Source: JAFDZO01 sp038225955 (GTDB taxonomy: Bacteria; Bacteroidota; Ignavibacteria; Tepidaquicellales; Tepidaquicellaceae). From it: a stretch of 64,000 bases of DNA. This document shows positions 18,476-25,118 of this stretch, piece by piece; the stretch's first letter is position 1; every line of letters starts with the position of its first letter. The notes under the pieces were generated by a model. It had not been told where the DNA came from. It saw only the letters and a program-made list of their open reading frames with translations, and searched no databases. The stretch is taken from contig JBBRQV010000001.1 of NCBI GenBank assembly GCA_038225955.1, forward strand, positions 1-64,000, read 5' to 3'. The position numbers and the translations under genes are program-made.

Positions 18476-19170
18476 ATTTCTAAAAGGTTTTAATTTTGGT
18501 ACTAATAATATTATTAGCATAATTAAAGAAAAATCCTAACAAAAACCTAACAAATTAGCATTTTTTGTAAGATTTAAAGCGAAGGGAGAGATTAATTTAA
18601 CATAACTTCTAATAAACAAATGTTTACTTTTGTTTACTTTTGTTTATTTTTATTAAGGCACTCGATTTTTTATATTCTAATTTTTAAAATAAAACCGATT
18701 ATAGGAATAGTTCAGCTGCCGCCTGCTAAACGGCACTTGAAATAAAATATCCAATATTTCCGACTTTTGCAAAGAAACTTTTTCGGATTTGTTTGTAACT
18801 TTAAAAATCAAACTCATCGAAAAAGAATAATGAAATGATTTACCAATCCATTGTATGTCTTACACGTCAGTATAGTCGCAACGTTTTGACATATCTTGTA
18901 ACCTCAATTTCCAAAAATCTAAATAACATCAAATTTCATGCTGTTAATATAAAAGTCTTATGCATGTTTTTTGAGTGTTAACATTTGTAATGTTTAAAAT
19001 CTTTTCTACAATCTTAACAGCAACTTAATTTGTCTTAGATTCTACTACGACTTCAGCTAATCTATAAATTTCAATTCTTTTGATTTGATATCCCAGAAAA
19101 ATCCAAAGCAGTTTATCGCTCGTTGTTTAATTTAAGATTAAAAAATCTTAAATCTCAAAAAGGAGAAATT
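18476..19170. other. long divergent intergenic region, A/T-rich, with a 10-bp triple repeat
   Basis: About 690 bases lie between the beta-helix gene (-) and the ferritin operon (+), and they must hold both promoters. At 18621-18650 three tandem 10-bp units occur (TGTTTACTTT, TGTTTACTTT, TGTTTATTTT). At 18778-18785 CTTTTTCG pairs with CGAAAAAG at 18818-18825 in an imperfect inverted repeat. TTGACA at 18887 is a candidate -35 element, but no matching -10 is obvious. I see no gene here. Confidence 0.5.
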
Positions 19171-19893
19171 ATGTCAAAACAAGAAATTCAAAATAACACA
19201 TCCGAAGGATTGGTTGAAGTTATTAAAACCCCAATTAGCAGAAGAAATTTTCTGGCATTTACAGGAATTTCAATTGCTGCAGCAGGGGTAGTATCCTTAG
19301 GCTTACAGGGATGTAAAACAGATGATATTGTTGCACCGGTAACCGGTTCTGTTGATGTGGGAAAAAATGATACTGGTGTCTTGAATTATGCTTATGCTTT
19401 AGAACAGCTTGAAGCTGCATTTTACATTCAGGCAGTTGCAACACCTTACTCAGGAATGACAGGCGCAGAGCTTGCAATTCTTACAGATATAAGAGATCAT
19501 GAAATATGTCACAGAGATTTCTTTAAAGCTGCTATAGGTTCTGCAGCTATCGGAAGTCTTGTTGTAAATTTCTCTTCGATAAACTTCACAAGCCGCGCAA
19601 GTGTATTAGGCACTGCAAAAGCATTTGAAGATTTAGGAGTCTCTGCTTACAACGGCGCAGGCTACTATATTGCTAACCCAGTATATCTTGAGCTTGCAGG
19701 AAAAATTGTTTCAGTAGAAGCAAGACATGCAGCAGCTATAAGAGATTTATTAAATCCACGCTCTGCAGATTTTGCAGGCAATGATGTTGTTGATGCCTCT
19801 TCGGGTCTGGATGTTCAAAGAAAACCAAGCCAAGTGCTTCCAATTGCAGCAGCATATTTATCAACAACAGTTACTGCTAACTATTTACCATAA
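19171..19893 (+). CDS. Tat-exported ferritin-like (Ferritin_2 type) lipoprotein
   Basis: Translation likely starts at ATG 19171, behind the strong Shine-Dalgarno AAAGGAGAAATT. A frame extending 48 bases upstream lacks one. The N-terminus has a twin-arginine motif SRRNFLAFTG at about residue 27, a hydrophobic stretch, then LQGC, a lipobox, so this is probably a Tat-exported lipoprotein. The ferritin-like four-helix core shows LEQLEAAFY (Glu ligand), DHEICHRDFF (Glu and His), TAKAFEDLGVSAYNGA and VEARHAAAIRDL, the pattern of the desiccation-related/Ferritin_2 family. Such cores bind a di-metal centre, but iron storage or peroxide reduction is unproven here. It is first in an operon with a paralogue (11 bases on) and tatA. 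Confidence 0.88.
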   Translation: MSKQEIQNNTSEGLVEVIKTPISRRNFLAFTGISIAAAGVVSLGLQGCKTDDIVAPVTGSVDVGKNDTGVLNYAYALEQLEAAFYIQAVATPYSGMTGAELAILTDIRDHEICHRDFFKAAIGSAAIGSLVVNFSSINFTSRASVLGTAKAFEDLGVSAYNGAGYYIANPVYLELAGKIVSVEARHAAAIRDLLNPRSADFAGNDVVDASSGLDVQRKPSQVLPIAAAYLSTTVTANYLP

Positions 19894-19904
19894 GGAGAAA
19901 AAAA

Positions 19905-20687
19905 ATGAAACTCGAAAATCTATATAACGACATTCAATCAAAAATTAGTGATGATAAGCACTCACGAAGAGTTGCTTTCAAACAAGCTGGTGATTTCGGA
20001 GTAAAAGCAGCACTAGTTTCTTTGCCGTTTGTGCTTTCCTCGCTTCTTACTAAAACAGCAGGCGCAAAAAATACATCTGCGACAGTGGTAGAAGTACTTA
20101 ACTTTGCTCTTACCTTAGAATTTCTTGAATCTGCATTTTATCAGAGGGGAATTTCTATGGGTGTTATTGCAGCAGGTGATGCAGCTGTATTTAATCAGAT
20201 AGTACAGCATGAAGCATCGCATGTTATCACACTAAGAAATACTATTATAAGCTTAGCCGGAACACCTGTATCACAGCCTACTTTTGATTTCACAGCCGGA
20301 GGAGCGTTTCCTGATGTATTCACCAATTATGCCACTTTTTTAACAGTTGCTCAGGCGTTTGAAGATACAGGCGTGAGGGCTTATAAAGGACAAGCCGGAA
20401 ACCTGATGAGTAATCCTGGAGTTCTTACTGCCGCTTTGCAGATTCACTCTGTTGAAGCCAGACATGCTTCAGAAGTAAGAAGAATACGCGGACAAAAAGG
20501 ATGGATTTCTAATGCCGATGGCGGCGGTGCTCCTGCCTCAATTTATGTAAGAGAAGATAATTATGTACAAGGCGGAGTTGATGTAAGAACTATAAGTTCA
20601 GTATCGCCTCAGGCAATTACCGAAGCTTTTGATGAAACTTTAACAATGGATGAAGTGCTGGCAATAGCCGGTCCGTTCATAGTATAA
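19905..20687 (+). CDS. second Tat-exported ferritin-like protein
   Basis: This 260-residue paralogue of the preceding gene is preceded by TAAGGAGAAAAAA at an ideal distance. The N-terminus carries HSRRVAFKQAGDFG followed by a hydrophobic segment ending AGA, a Tat-like signal without a lipobox Cys, so the protein is likely periplasmic. The ferritin-like helices show LEFLESAFYQRG, QHEASHVITLRN, AQAFEDTGVRAYKGQ and VEARHASEVRRIRG, position for position like the first protein. The C-terminal third is a separate region (YVREDNYVQGGVDV, DETLTMDEV). Having two different members together suggests a mixed oligomer or two compartments (membrane-tethered and soluble). Confidence 0.87.
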   Translation: MKLENLYNDIQSKISDDKHSRRVAFKQAGDFGVKAALVSLPFVLSSLLTKTAGAKNTSATVVEVLNFALTLEFLESAFYQRGISMGVIAAGDAAVFNQIVQHEASHVITLRNTIISLAGTPVSQPTFDFTAGGAFPDVFTNYATFLTVAQAFEDTGVRAYKGQAGNLMSNPGVLTAALQIHSVEARHASEVRRIRGQKGWISNADGGGAPASIYVREDNYVQGGVDVRTISSVSPQAITEAFDETLTMDEVLAIAGPFIV

Positions 20688-20703
20688 ACCAAAGGAGAAT
20701 AAA

Positions 20704-20856
20704 ATGTTTGGATTAGGAACACCTGAAATCCTTTTAATAGGAGTTGTAATATTGGTTCTGTTCGGCGCAAAGAAAATTCCTGAAATGATGCAGGGATTTG
20801 GTAAAGGAATAAAGGAATTTAAAAAAGCTACCGGCGATGTAACAGAACACATATAA
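20704..20856 (+). CDS. tatA: TatA/E-type twin-arginine translocase subunit
   Basis: This 50-residue protein has the TatA plan. A short N-terminal membrane helix (LGTPEILLIGVVILVLFG) is followed by the hinge FGAKKIPEM and an amphipathic helix (MQGFGKGIKEFKKATGD). The FG hinge and the Glu at residue 8 are typical. The start is ATG 20704 with AAAGGAGAAT upstream. It is the last gene of the ferritin operon, 16 bases after the second ferritin gene and before a terminator. Since both proteins before it carry twin-arginine signals, this is a pore subunit placed with its own cargo. No tatC is in the window, so it presumably works with a TatC encoded elsewhere. Confidence 0.9.
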   Translation: MFGLGTPEILLIGVVILVLFGAKKIPEMMQGFGKGIKEFKKATGDVTEHI

Positions 20857-20889
20857 AGCAAAAAAAATAAATTATATATTAAGTATCAA

Positions 20890-20921
20890 AAAGTCCTTTA
20901 GAGTTATCTCTAAAGGACTTT
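20890..20921 (+). terminator. terminator of the ferritin-tatA operon
   Basis: A 14-bp perfect stem, AAAGTCCTTTAGAG / CTCTAAAGGACTTT, with loop TTAT lies 33 bases after the tatA stop codon. Confidence 0.9.
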
Positions 20922-21111
20922 CAATTAAATTCATTATCAGTGATATCAAAAACTAATTTTATTGACTGACTTAAATGTCATAAGGTCATAAGTAATTTGA
21001 CATAATTGCTGTTACGCAATTGAATATAGTCAATAATAACCGTTTAAAGAGCTTTATTAAAAAAAAAGTTAGGCACACGTATTGAATTAGTAAAGAATAT
21101 ATTTAAAAAAC

Positions 21112-21128
21112 GCAGCCAATCAGGCTGC
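21112..21128 (+). promoter_or_regulatory. leader hairpin of the first barrel gene
   Basis: GCAGCC-AATCA-GGCTGC is a 6-bp GC-rich stem ending 21 bases before the ATG at 21150, just upstream of the Shine-Dalgarno GAAAGGAATT. A hairpin of different sequence occupies the same place before the paralogue at 24380, so the structure seems to be what is kept. Confidence 0.55.
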
Positions 21129-21149
21129 ATTAATCGAAAGGAATTAAAA

Positions 21150-21758
21150 ATGTTTACAAAAATCTACAAATTAGTTTTTACTTTAGTAATGTTCGCATTA
21201 CTTACATCAAGTATTACACAGGCTCAAACAGTTAAAAAAACTATGGTTGCCGTTTACCCTGCAGTCTCAATTGCAATTGGTGGTGGCGCGCAATTTCCTG
21301 TAGGAGATTTAGGCACAACGTATAAATCCAGTTTTAATGCCGGATTAGATGTTAATCTTAAAATTAATAAAGAAACATCATTCTTTTTAAACGGCAGTTA
21401 TTTTGATTTGCCAAGAAAACCGGATGGTATTCCGGGACCTGATGCAAGTATCCTTTCAATAACGGCAGGACCTAGATATGTATTTTCTAGCGCAAACGTA
21501 AAAGCTAAATTTTTTCTTGAAGCTGGTCTCGGTGCTTACATCATAAGTACAAAAGATTATACAACTCTTACAACACCGGCTGTTTTAATTCCTGGGACAT
21601 CAAAAGCTAATTTTGGTGCAAACGTTGGTCCGGGTGCTGTTTTGCCTTTAAGTGATTCAATGGATTTATTGTTGAAAGCTAAACTTCATTATATCTTCAC
21701 AACAGGCGGTTCAAGCACTTTCATATCAACAGCAATAGGACTTGATTTCAAATTGTAA
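21150..21758 (+). CDS. outer-membrane beta-barrel protein, copy 1
   Basis: This 202-residue protein has a signal peptide (MFTKIYKLVFTLVMFALLTSSITQAQ) and an OmpX/OmpA-like barrel. The strands include VAVYPAVSIAIGGGAQFPVG, FNAGLDVNLKI, SFFLNGSYFDLP, ITAGPRYVF, AKFFLEAGLGAY and the last strand TFISTAIGLDFKL, which ends in the usual aromatic/hydrophobic plus Leu. Eight strands fit the length. Its paralogue at 24380 is about 90 percent identical by eye, including the signal peptide and terminator stem. It has a real Shine-Dalgarno sequence (GAAAGG), unusual for this window, so it is probably abundant. The role is unknown. Domain names such as PorT-like or outer membrane beta-barrel describe only the fold. 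Confidence 0.85.
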   Translation: MFTKIYKLVFTLVMFALLTSSITQAQTVKKTMVAVYPAVSIAIGGGAQFPVGDLGTTYKSSFNAGLDVNLKINKETSFFLNGSYFDLPRKPDGIPGPDASILSITAGPRYVFSSANVKAKFFLEAGLGAYIISTKDYTTLTTPAVLIPGTSKANFGANVGPGAVLPLSDSMDLLLKAKLHYIFTTGGSSTFISTAIGLDFKL

Positions 21759-21789
21759 TTCCAATCGATAAGATGTAAGTATTACTCTT

Positions 21790-21819
21790 AAGGTCTTCAA
21801 ATTAATTTTTGGAGACCTT
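21790..21819 (+). terminator. terminator of barrel copy 1
   Basis: AAGGTCTTCAAA pairs with TTTGGAGACCTT (one G-T pair) around TTAATT, followed by TTTTTT. It shares the AAGGTCT/AGACCTT stem with the terminator of copy 2 at 25019, so the duplication included it. Confidence 0.85.
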
Positions 21820-21843
21820 TTTTATTTACGGTTCATTTGTTGG

Positions 21844-21960
21844 TTTGAATCTGCTGAAGTATCAAAGAAAAATATTGTGCGGTCAGGGACTTGAATCAAA
21901 GGTTGAAATCATAACAGTCAAGAGAATTCATGTTTTACAAAAATGGTTAAGGGAAGGGAT
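21844..21960 (+). pseudogene. decayed fragment of an O-methyltransferase gene
   Basis: Two overlapping frames together match a stretch of the intact methyltransferase encoded at 29125. In frame from 21844, FESAEVSKKNIVRSG aligns with FEPHHTEVAQKNIMRAG. After one extra base near 21887 the frame changes and GLESKVEIITVKRIHVLQKW aligns with GLESKVKIITGKAMDVLEKM. The DNA also matches closely (for example CTTGAATCAAA). The N-terminal third and the C-terminal half are missing. It lies in the 480-base spacer between barrel copy 1 and the first response regulator. Nothing else in this spacer looks coding: the 83-codon frame at 21809 is just this remnant in one frame. Confidence 0.6.
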
Positions 21961-22238
21961 TAAACGCTGCATTATTTTCTTAAAATCCGGTAACGAAACC
22001 AATGGCGAGTTCCGGCTTAAAAGCGGTTTTGAGCGAAGAAAAGACCTTAGAGCTTTCTAGATTTGTAACAATAAAGTGGTATAAACAATCATATTCGTAT
22101 CGATGAGCTTATCCTTATTACACTTACTTCTTACCTTTTCTTTCTATACCTTCTAAGTAGTAATACTGTGAGTATAATTACAGAGAATAAAAGACGCAAT
22201 CTCTGTTACGAAATAAACTGGTGAAGGACAAGTAATAA

Positions 22239-22928
22239 ATGAAACGGAATAAGAAAACAACTGTATTAATTATTGAAGATAACAGACTTCTAAGAGAGGG
22301 ACTTACTTCAATGATAAATGAACAGCCTGATTTAAAAGTAATCGGCACATTCAGTGAAACGGAAAAATCGATTCAAAAAATTGCTGAACTAACGCCTGAA
22401 GTGGTTTTGATTGACCTTGGATTAAGAAGTAAGAATAGTCTTCACATTGTAAAATCTTTAAAAAAACATTCACCTGGCATTAAAGTAATTGTAATGGACC
22501 TGATGCCCATAGAAGATGATATATTGGATTTTGTAAAAGCCGGGGCTGAAGGTTTTATACTAAAAGATGCGAAGGTAAACGAATTTTTAAAAACTATAAG
22601 CTCTGTTGCTGCAGGGGAAAAAGTACTTCCTTCCAATATGACAGGGTCACTTTTCTCACAGATAATCGAAAGAGCAATAAGCGGCAAAAAAAACCCACAT
22701 CTTGAGCAGGCAATTAAAATGACTAAACGGGAACGTGAAGTTGTACAGCTAATTGCCGAAGGACGCTCAAATAAAGAAATCGGAAAAACACTTCATCTTT
22801 CACCTTTCACGGTAAAAAGCCACGTGCACAACATACTTGAAAAAATGGCTTTGCATACAAGATTGCAGATAGCAAACTTTGCTCATACAAATAAAGATTT
22901 TAACTATGTACAAACACCCGCTAACTGA
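22239..22928 (+). CDS. NarL/LuxR-family response regulator, copy 1
   Basis: This 229-residue protein has an N-terminal receiver domain: acidic pair E-D at 13-14, phospho-acceptor Asp59 in VVLIDLGL, and Lys in ILKDAK. The C-terminal LuxR helix-turn-helix (about residues 160-222) contains KREREVVQLIAEGRSNKEIG, then LSPFTVKSHVHNILEKM. It controls transcription after phosphorylation by a partner kinase. No kinase gene is adjacent. It is about 75 percent identical by eye to copy 2 at 23090, in the receiver as well as the DNA-binding recognition helix, so both probably read the same or similar sites. A short helical linker (about 135-160) joins the domains. Confidence 0.93.
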   Translation: MKRNKKTTVLIIEDNRLLREGLTSMINEQPDLKVIGTFSETEKSIQKIAELTPEVVLIDLGLRSKNSLHIVKSLKKHSPGIKVIVMDLMPIEDDILDFVKAGAEGFILKDAKVNEFLKTISSVAAGEKVLPSNMTGSLFSQIIERAISGKKNPHLEQAIKMTKREREVVQLIAEGRSNKEIGKTLHLSPFTVKSHVHNILEKMALHTRLQIANFAHTNKDFNYVQTPAN

Positions 22929-23089
22929 TTTTAACTAAGACATAATTTTATATTTTAGCTGTTAAAATCCCCGATGCATATCTTTACGGGATATGAACAT
23001 CTCCTGCATTTCACTTCCTTATTTCCCTGCGTTTCTTTATTTTCCAGTTAAGCTAAATCTACAAATAAGTAAGGTATATCATATCCTTT

Positions 23090-23824
23090 ATGGCAAAATT
23101 AATCGATAAAGACTTAACTGCAATCAAACCGGAAAAAATTGGAGTATTAATCATTGAAGATAACCGTATGCTTCGTGAAGGAATAGCTGCAATGATAAAT
23201 GAACGCCCTGATTTAAAAGTTGTAAGCGCATTAACTAAGAGCGAGAAATCACTGGCCAAAGTTTTTGAGCTTAAGCCCGATGTAGTTTTGATAGACCTTG
23301 GATTGAGGAACCAGAGCAGCCTTCACATTGTGAAATCATTAAAGAAAAAATCTCCTGATATAAAAATAATAGTAATGGATTTAATGCCCGTAGAAGATGA
23401 TATTCTTGATTTTGTTAAGGCCGGCGCTGCGGGATTTATTCTTAAAGATGCTAAAGTCAGTGAGTTTTTAAATACAATCAGTTCAGTTGCCGCAGGAGCA
23501 AAAGTACTCCCATCGGATATGACCGATTCACTTTTTTCCGCCATAATTAAAAGAGCAATGCTAAGTTCACGAAATCCTGATCTTAGTCATTCTGTATGGA
23601 TGACTAAGCGAGAGCGTGAGGTCGTTGCTCATATAGCCGACGGCCGCTCCAATAAAGAAATAGGAAAGCTTCTTTATCTCTCACCTTTCACTGTAAAAAG
23701 TCACGTCCATAACATACTGGAAAAAATGGCTCTTCATACAAGATTGCAGATAGCAAACTATGCCCACACTTATAAAGAGTTCAATTACACGGCTGCCCCA
23801 ACTCCAACAAATGAAAAAAAATAG
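23090..23824 (+). CDS. NarL/LuxR-family response regulator, copy 2
   Basis: This 244-residue paralogue of the preceding gene has a 13-residue N-terminal extension. The receiver has E-D at 23-24, Asp69 in VVLIDLGL and ILKDAK. The LuxR domain has KREREVVAHIADGRSNKEIG and LSPFTVKSHVHNILEKM, identical in the recognition helix to copy 1. The receiver surfaces differ more, which could mean different partner kinases acting on one regulon, or heterodimers. The upstream spacer of 161 bases has no gene. Both regulators are flanked by the two barrel paralogues, which are plausible targets, but no shared operator is proven. Confidence 0.93.
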   Translation: MAKLIDKDLTAIKPEKIGVLIIEDNRMLREGIAAMINERPDLKVVSALTKSEKSLAKVFELKPDVVLIDLGLRNQSSLHIVKSLKKKSPDIKIIVMDLMPVEDDILDFVKAGAAGFILKDAKVSEFLNTISSVAAGAKVLPSDMTDSLFSAIIKRAMLSSRNPDLSHSVWMTKREREVVAHIADGRSNKEIGKLLYLSPFTVKSHVHNILEKMALHTRLQIANYAHTYKEFNYTAAPTPTNEKK

Positions 23825-23840
23825 CTTGGAATTTTTTATA

Positions 23841-23880
23841 GTCCATTCAGGTTAGCTCTCTTTTCAACCCACCGCCCGAT
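23841..23880 (+). repeat. 40-bp direct repeat, copy A
   Basis: GTCCATT, then G-T-TAG-TCTCTTTTCAACCCA and GCCCGAT are shared with copy B at 24266, with about seven differences in 40 bases. Copy A follows the second response regulator directly. Its role is unknown. Confidence 0.6.
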
Positions 23881-23994
23881 ACAAATCTAAAAACAATTTC
23901 ATTAATTTATTGAGTGTATTTCATACTAAATTATTAATTTTTAGCATCGAATTTACTTGTCACTTTTTTATTATATAGTTTTAATCCTTCTCAA

Positions 23995-24195
23995 ATGGAT
24001 AAAATATATGGTGTTTACACCAGAAGCCTCACTCAGGAAAAGTGGCATTGGAAAAAGGAATGTCCTGACTACCCCCAAGATGTAATAAATGAATGTATGA
24101 TATCAACTAAGCCGCTTCCCCTTAGCGAACTTTGCGCGTTATGCTTTGAAATAGATATATCTTTATATACACCTTTTCAAAACAAAGTGCTATAG
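23995..24195 (+). CDS. cysteine-containing microprotein, possibly zinc-binding
   Basis: This 66-residue protein contains WHWKKECPDYP and, after about 22 residues, LSELCALC, so one His and three or four Cys could ligate a zinc ion in the manner of Ada-like or short zinc-ribbon domains. It has no signal or membrane segment. The codon use and the conserved-looking Trp/Cys/Pro positions argue it is real. I do not recognise a family. It sits between the second response regulator and barrel copy 2, inside the duplicated block, and has no second copy in the window. A 26-codon frame at 24197 immediately after it shows no support as a gene. Confidence 0.55.
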   Translation: MDKIYGVYTRSLTQEKWHWKKECPDYPQDVINECMISTKPLPLSELCALCFEIDISLYTPFQNKVL

Positions 24196-24265
24196 GATGC
24201 AAGTCGAACATTCTAAGGGAATCACACATGAATGGCTTCAGAGATGGGTAGGGTTAAAATCAGTA

Positions 24266-24305
24266 GTCCATTGTGATTAGTTCTCTTTTCAACCCAAAGC
24301 CCGAT
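24266..24305 (+). repeat. 40-bp direct repeat, copy B
   Basis: This is the second copy of the repeat at 23841, starting GTCCATTGTGATTAG and ending GCCCGAT. It lies about 75 bases upstream of barrel copy 2. Neither copy is inside a gene. Confidence 0.6.
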
Positions 24306-24338
24306 TGCAAAATCAAAGCAATATCCGTAGATTATTAA

Positions 24339-24360
24339 GCATTACCATTTAAGGTAGTGC
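24339..24360 (+). promoter_or_regulatory. leader hairpin of the second barrel gene
   Basis: GCATTACC-ATTTAA-GGTAGTGC forms an 8-bp stem with one G-T pair, ending 19 bases before the ATG at 24380. The following sequence CGAAAGGAATTAA matches the leader of copy 1, but the stems differ completely in sequence. Confidence 0.55.
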
Positions 24361-24379
24361 ATACGAAAGGAATTAACAA

Positions 24380-24988
24380 ATGTTTACAAAAATCTACAAA
24401 TTAGTTTTCGCGTTAGTAATGTTTGCATTATTAACAACAAGTATTACAGAAGCTCAAACAGTTAAAAGAAGCATGGTTGCCGTTTATCCCGCAATCTCAA
24501 TTGCAATTGGCGGTGGCGCACAATTTCCTGTTGGCGATTTAGGAAATTTTTATAAATCAAGTTTTAATGCAGGATTAGATATTAATCTTAAAGTTAACAA
24601 AGAAACATCATTCTTTTTAAATGCATCTTATTTTGACCTGCCAAGAAAACTCGATGGTATTCCGGGACCCGATGCAAGTATCTTTTCGATAACAGCAGGA
24701 CCGAGATATGTATTTTCAGGAGCAAATGTAAAAGCTAAATTTTTTCTTGAAGCAGGTTTAGGTGCTTATATCTTGAGCTTAAAGGATTATACAACTCTAA
24801 CAACTCCGGCTGTTTTAATTCCCGGTACATCAAAAGCTAATTTTGGTGCAAACGTAGGACCCGGTGTTATATTGCCTTTGAGCGACTCAATGGATTTACT
24901 AATGAAAACAAAACTTCATTATATCTTCACAACAGGCGGTTCAAGCACTTTTATATCAGCGCAAATAGGACTTGATTTCAAATTGTAA
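24380..24988 (+). CDS. outer-membrane beta-barrel protein, copy 2
   Basis: This 202-residue paralogue of the barrel at 21150 has the same length with no gaps. Differences cluster in presumed loops: DLGNFYKSS against DLGTTYKSS, LDGIPG against PDGIPG, LSLKDYTT against ISTKDYTT. The strands and the C-terminal GLDFKL are kept. The signal peptide is MFTKIYKLVFALVMFALLTTSITEAQ. The Shine-Dalgarno sequence is GAAAGG. The high identity at protein, leader and terminator level points to a fairly recent duplication or gene conversion. Selective substitution in loops would fit phage or immune escape, but that is speculation. Confidence 0.85.
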   Translation: MFTKIYKLVFALVMFALLTTSITEAQTVKRSMVAVYPAISIAIGGGAQFPVGDLGNFYKSSFNAGLDINLKVNKETSFFLNASYFDLPRKLDGIPGPDASIFSITAGPRYVFSGANVKAKFFLEAGLGAYILSLKDYTTLTTPAVLIPGTSKANFGANVGPGVILPLSDSMDLLMKTKLHYIFTTGGSSTFISAQIGLDFKL

Positions 24989-25018
24989 TTCCAATCGATG
25001 AGATGTAAGAAATACTCT

Positions 25019-25050
25019 AAAAGGTCTCCGGTTCGCTTCGGAGACCTTTT
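25019..25050 (+). terminator. terminator of barrel copy 2
   Basis: AAAAGGTCTCCG and CGGAGACCTTTT form a 12-bp perfect stem around GTTCGCTT, followed by T residues. It is a tighter version of the copy 1 terminator. Confidence 0.92.
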
Positions 25051-25118
25051 TTAATTTTTATGTGTGACATGATTTATAATTATTAACAGATGTTTAATGT
25101 TTTATTAAAAACGAAACA

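Noticed and set aside
18476..18520. 15-codon N-terminal extension of the beta-helix protein
   Set aside because: It would precede a perfect signal peptide and hide its start.
20960..21010. ATGTCA-N17-TGACAT inverted repeat upstream of barrel copy 1
   Set aside because: The spacing is too long for a dimer site, and no equivalent is present upstream of copy 2.
21000..21030. TTGACA and TATAGT as a promoter for barrel copy 1
   Set aside because: The spacing is 22 bases, too long for a sigma-70 promoter.
21809..22060. 83-codon frame as a new gene
   Set aside because: It overlaps the terminator of barrel copy 1, and its recognisable part is a frameshifted methyltransferase remnant.
24197..24277. 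26-codon frame after the Cys microprotein
   Set aside because: It has no homology pattern and overlaps one of the direct repeats.
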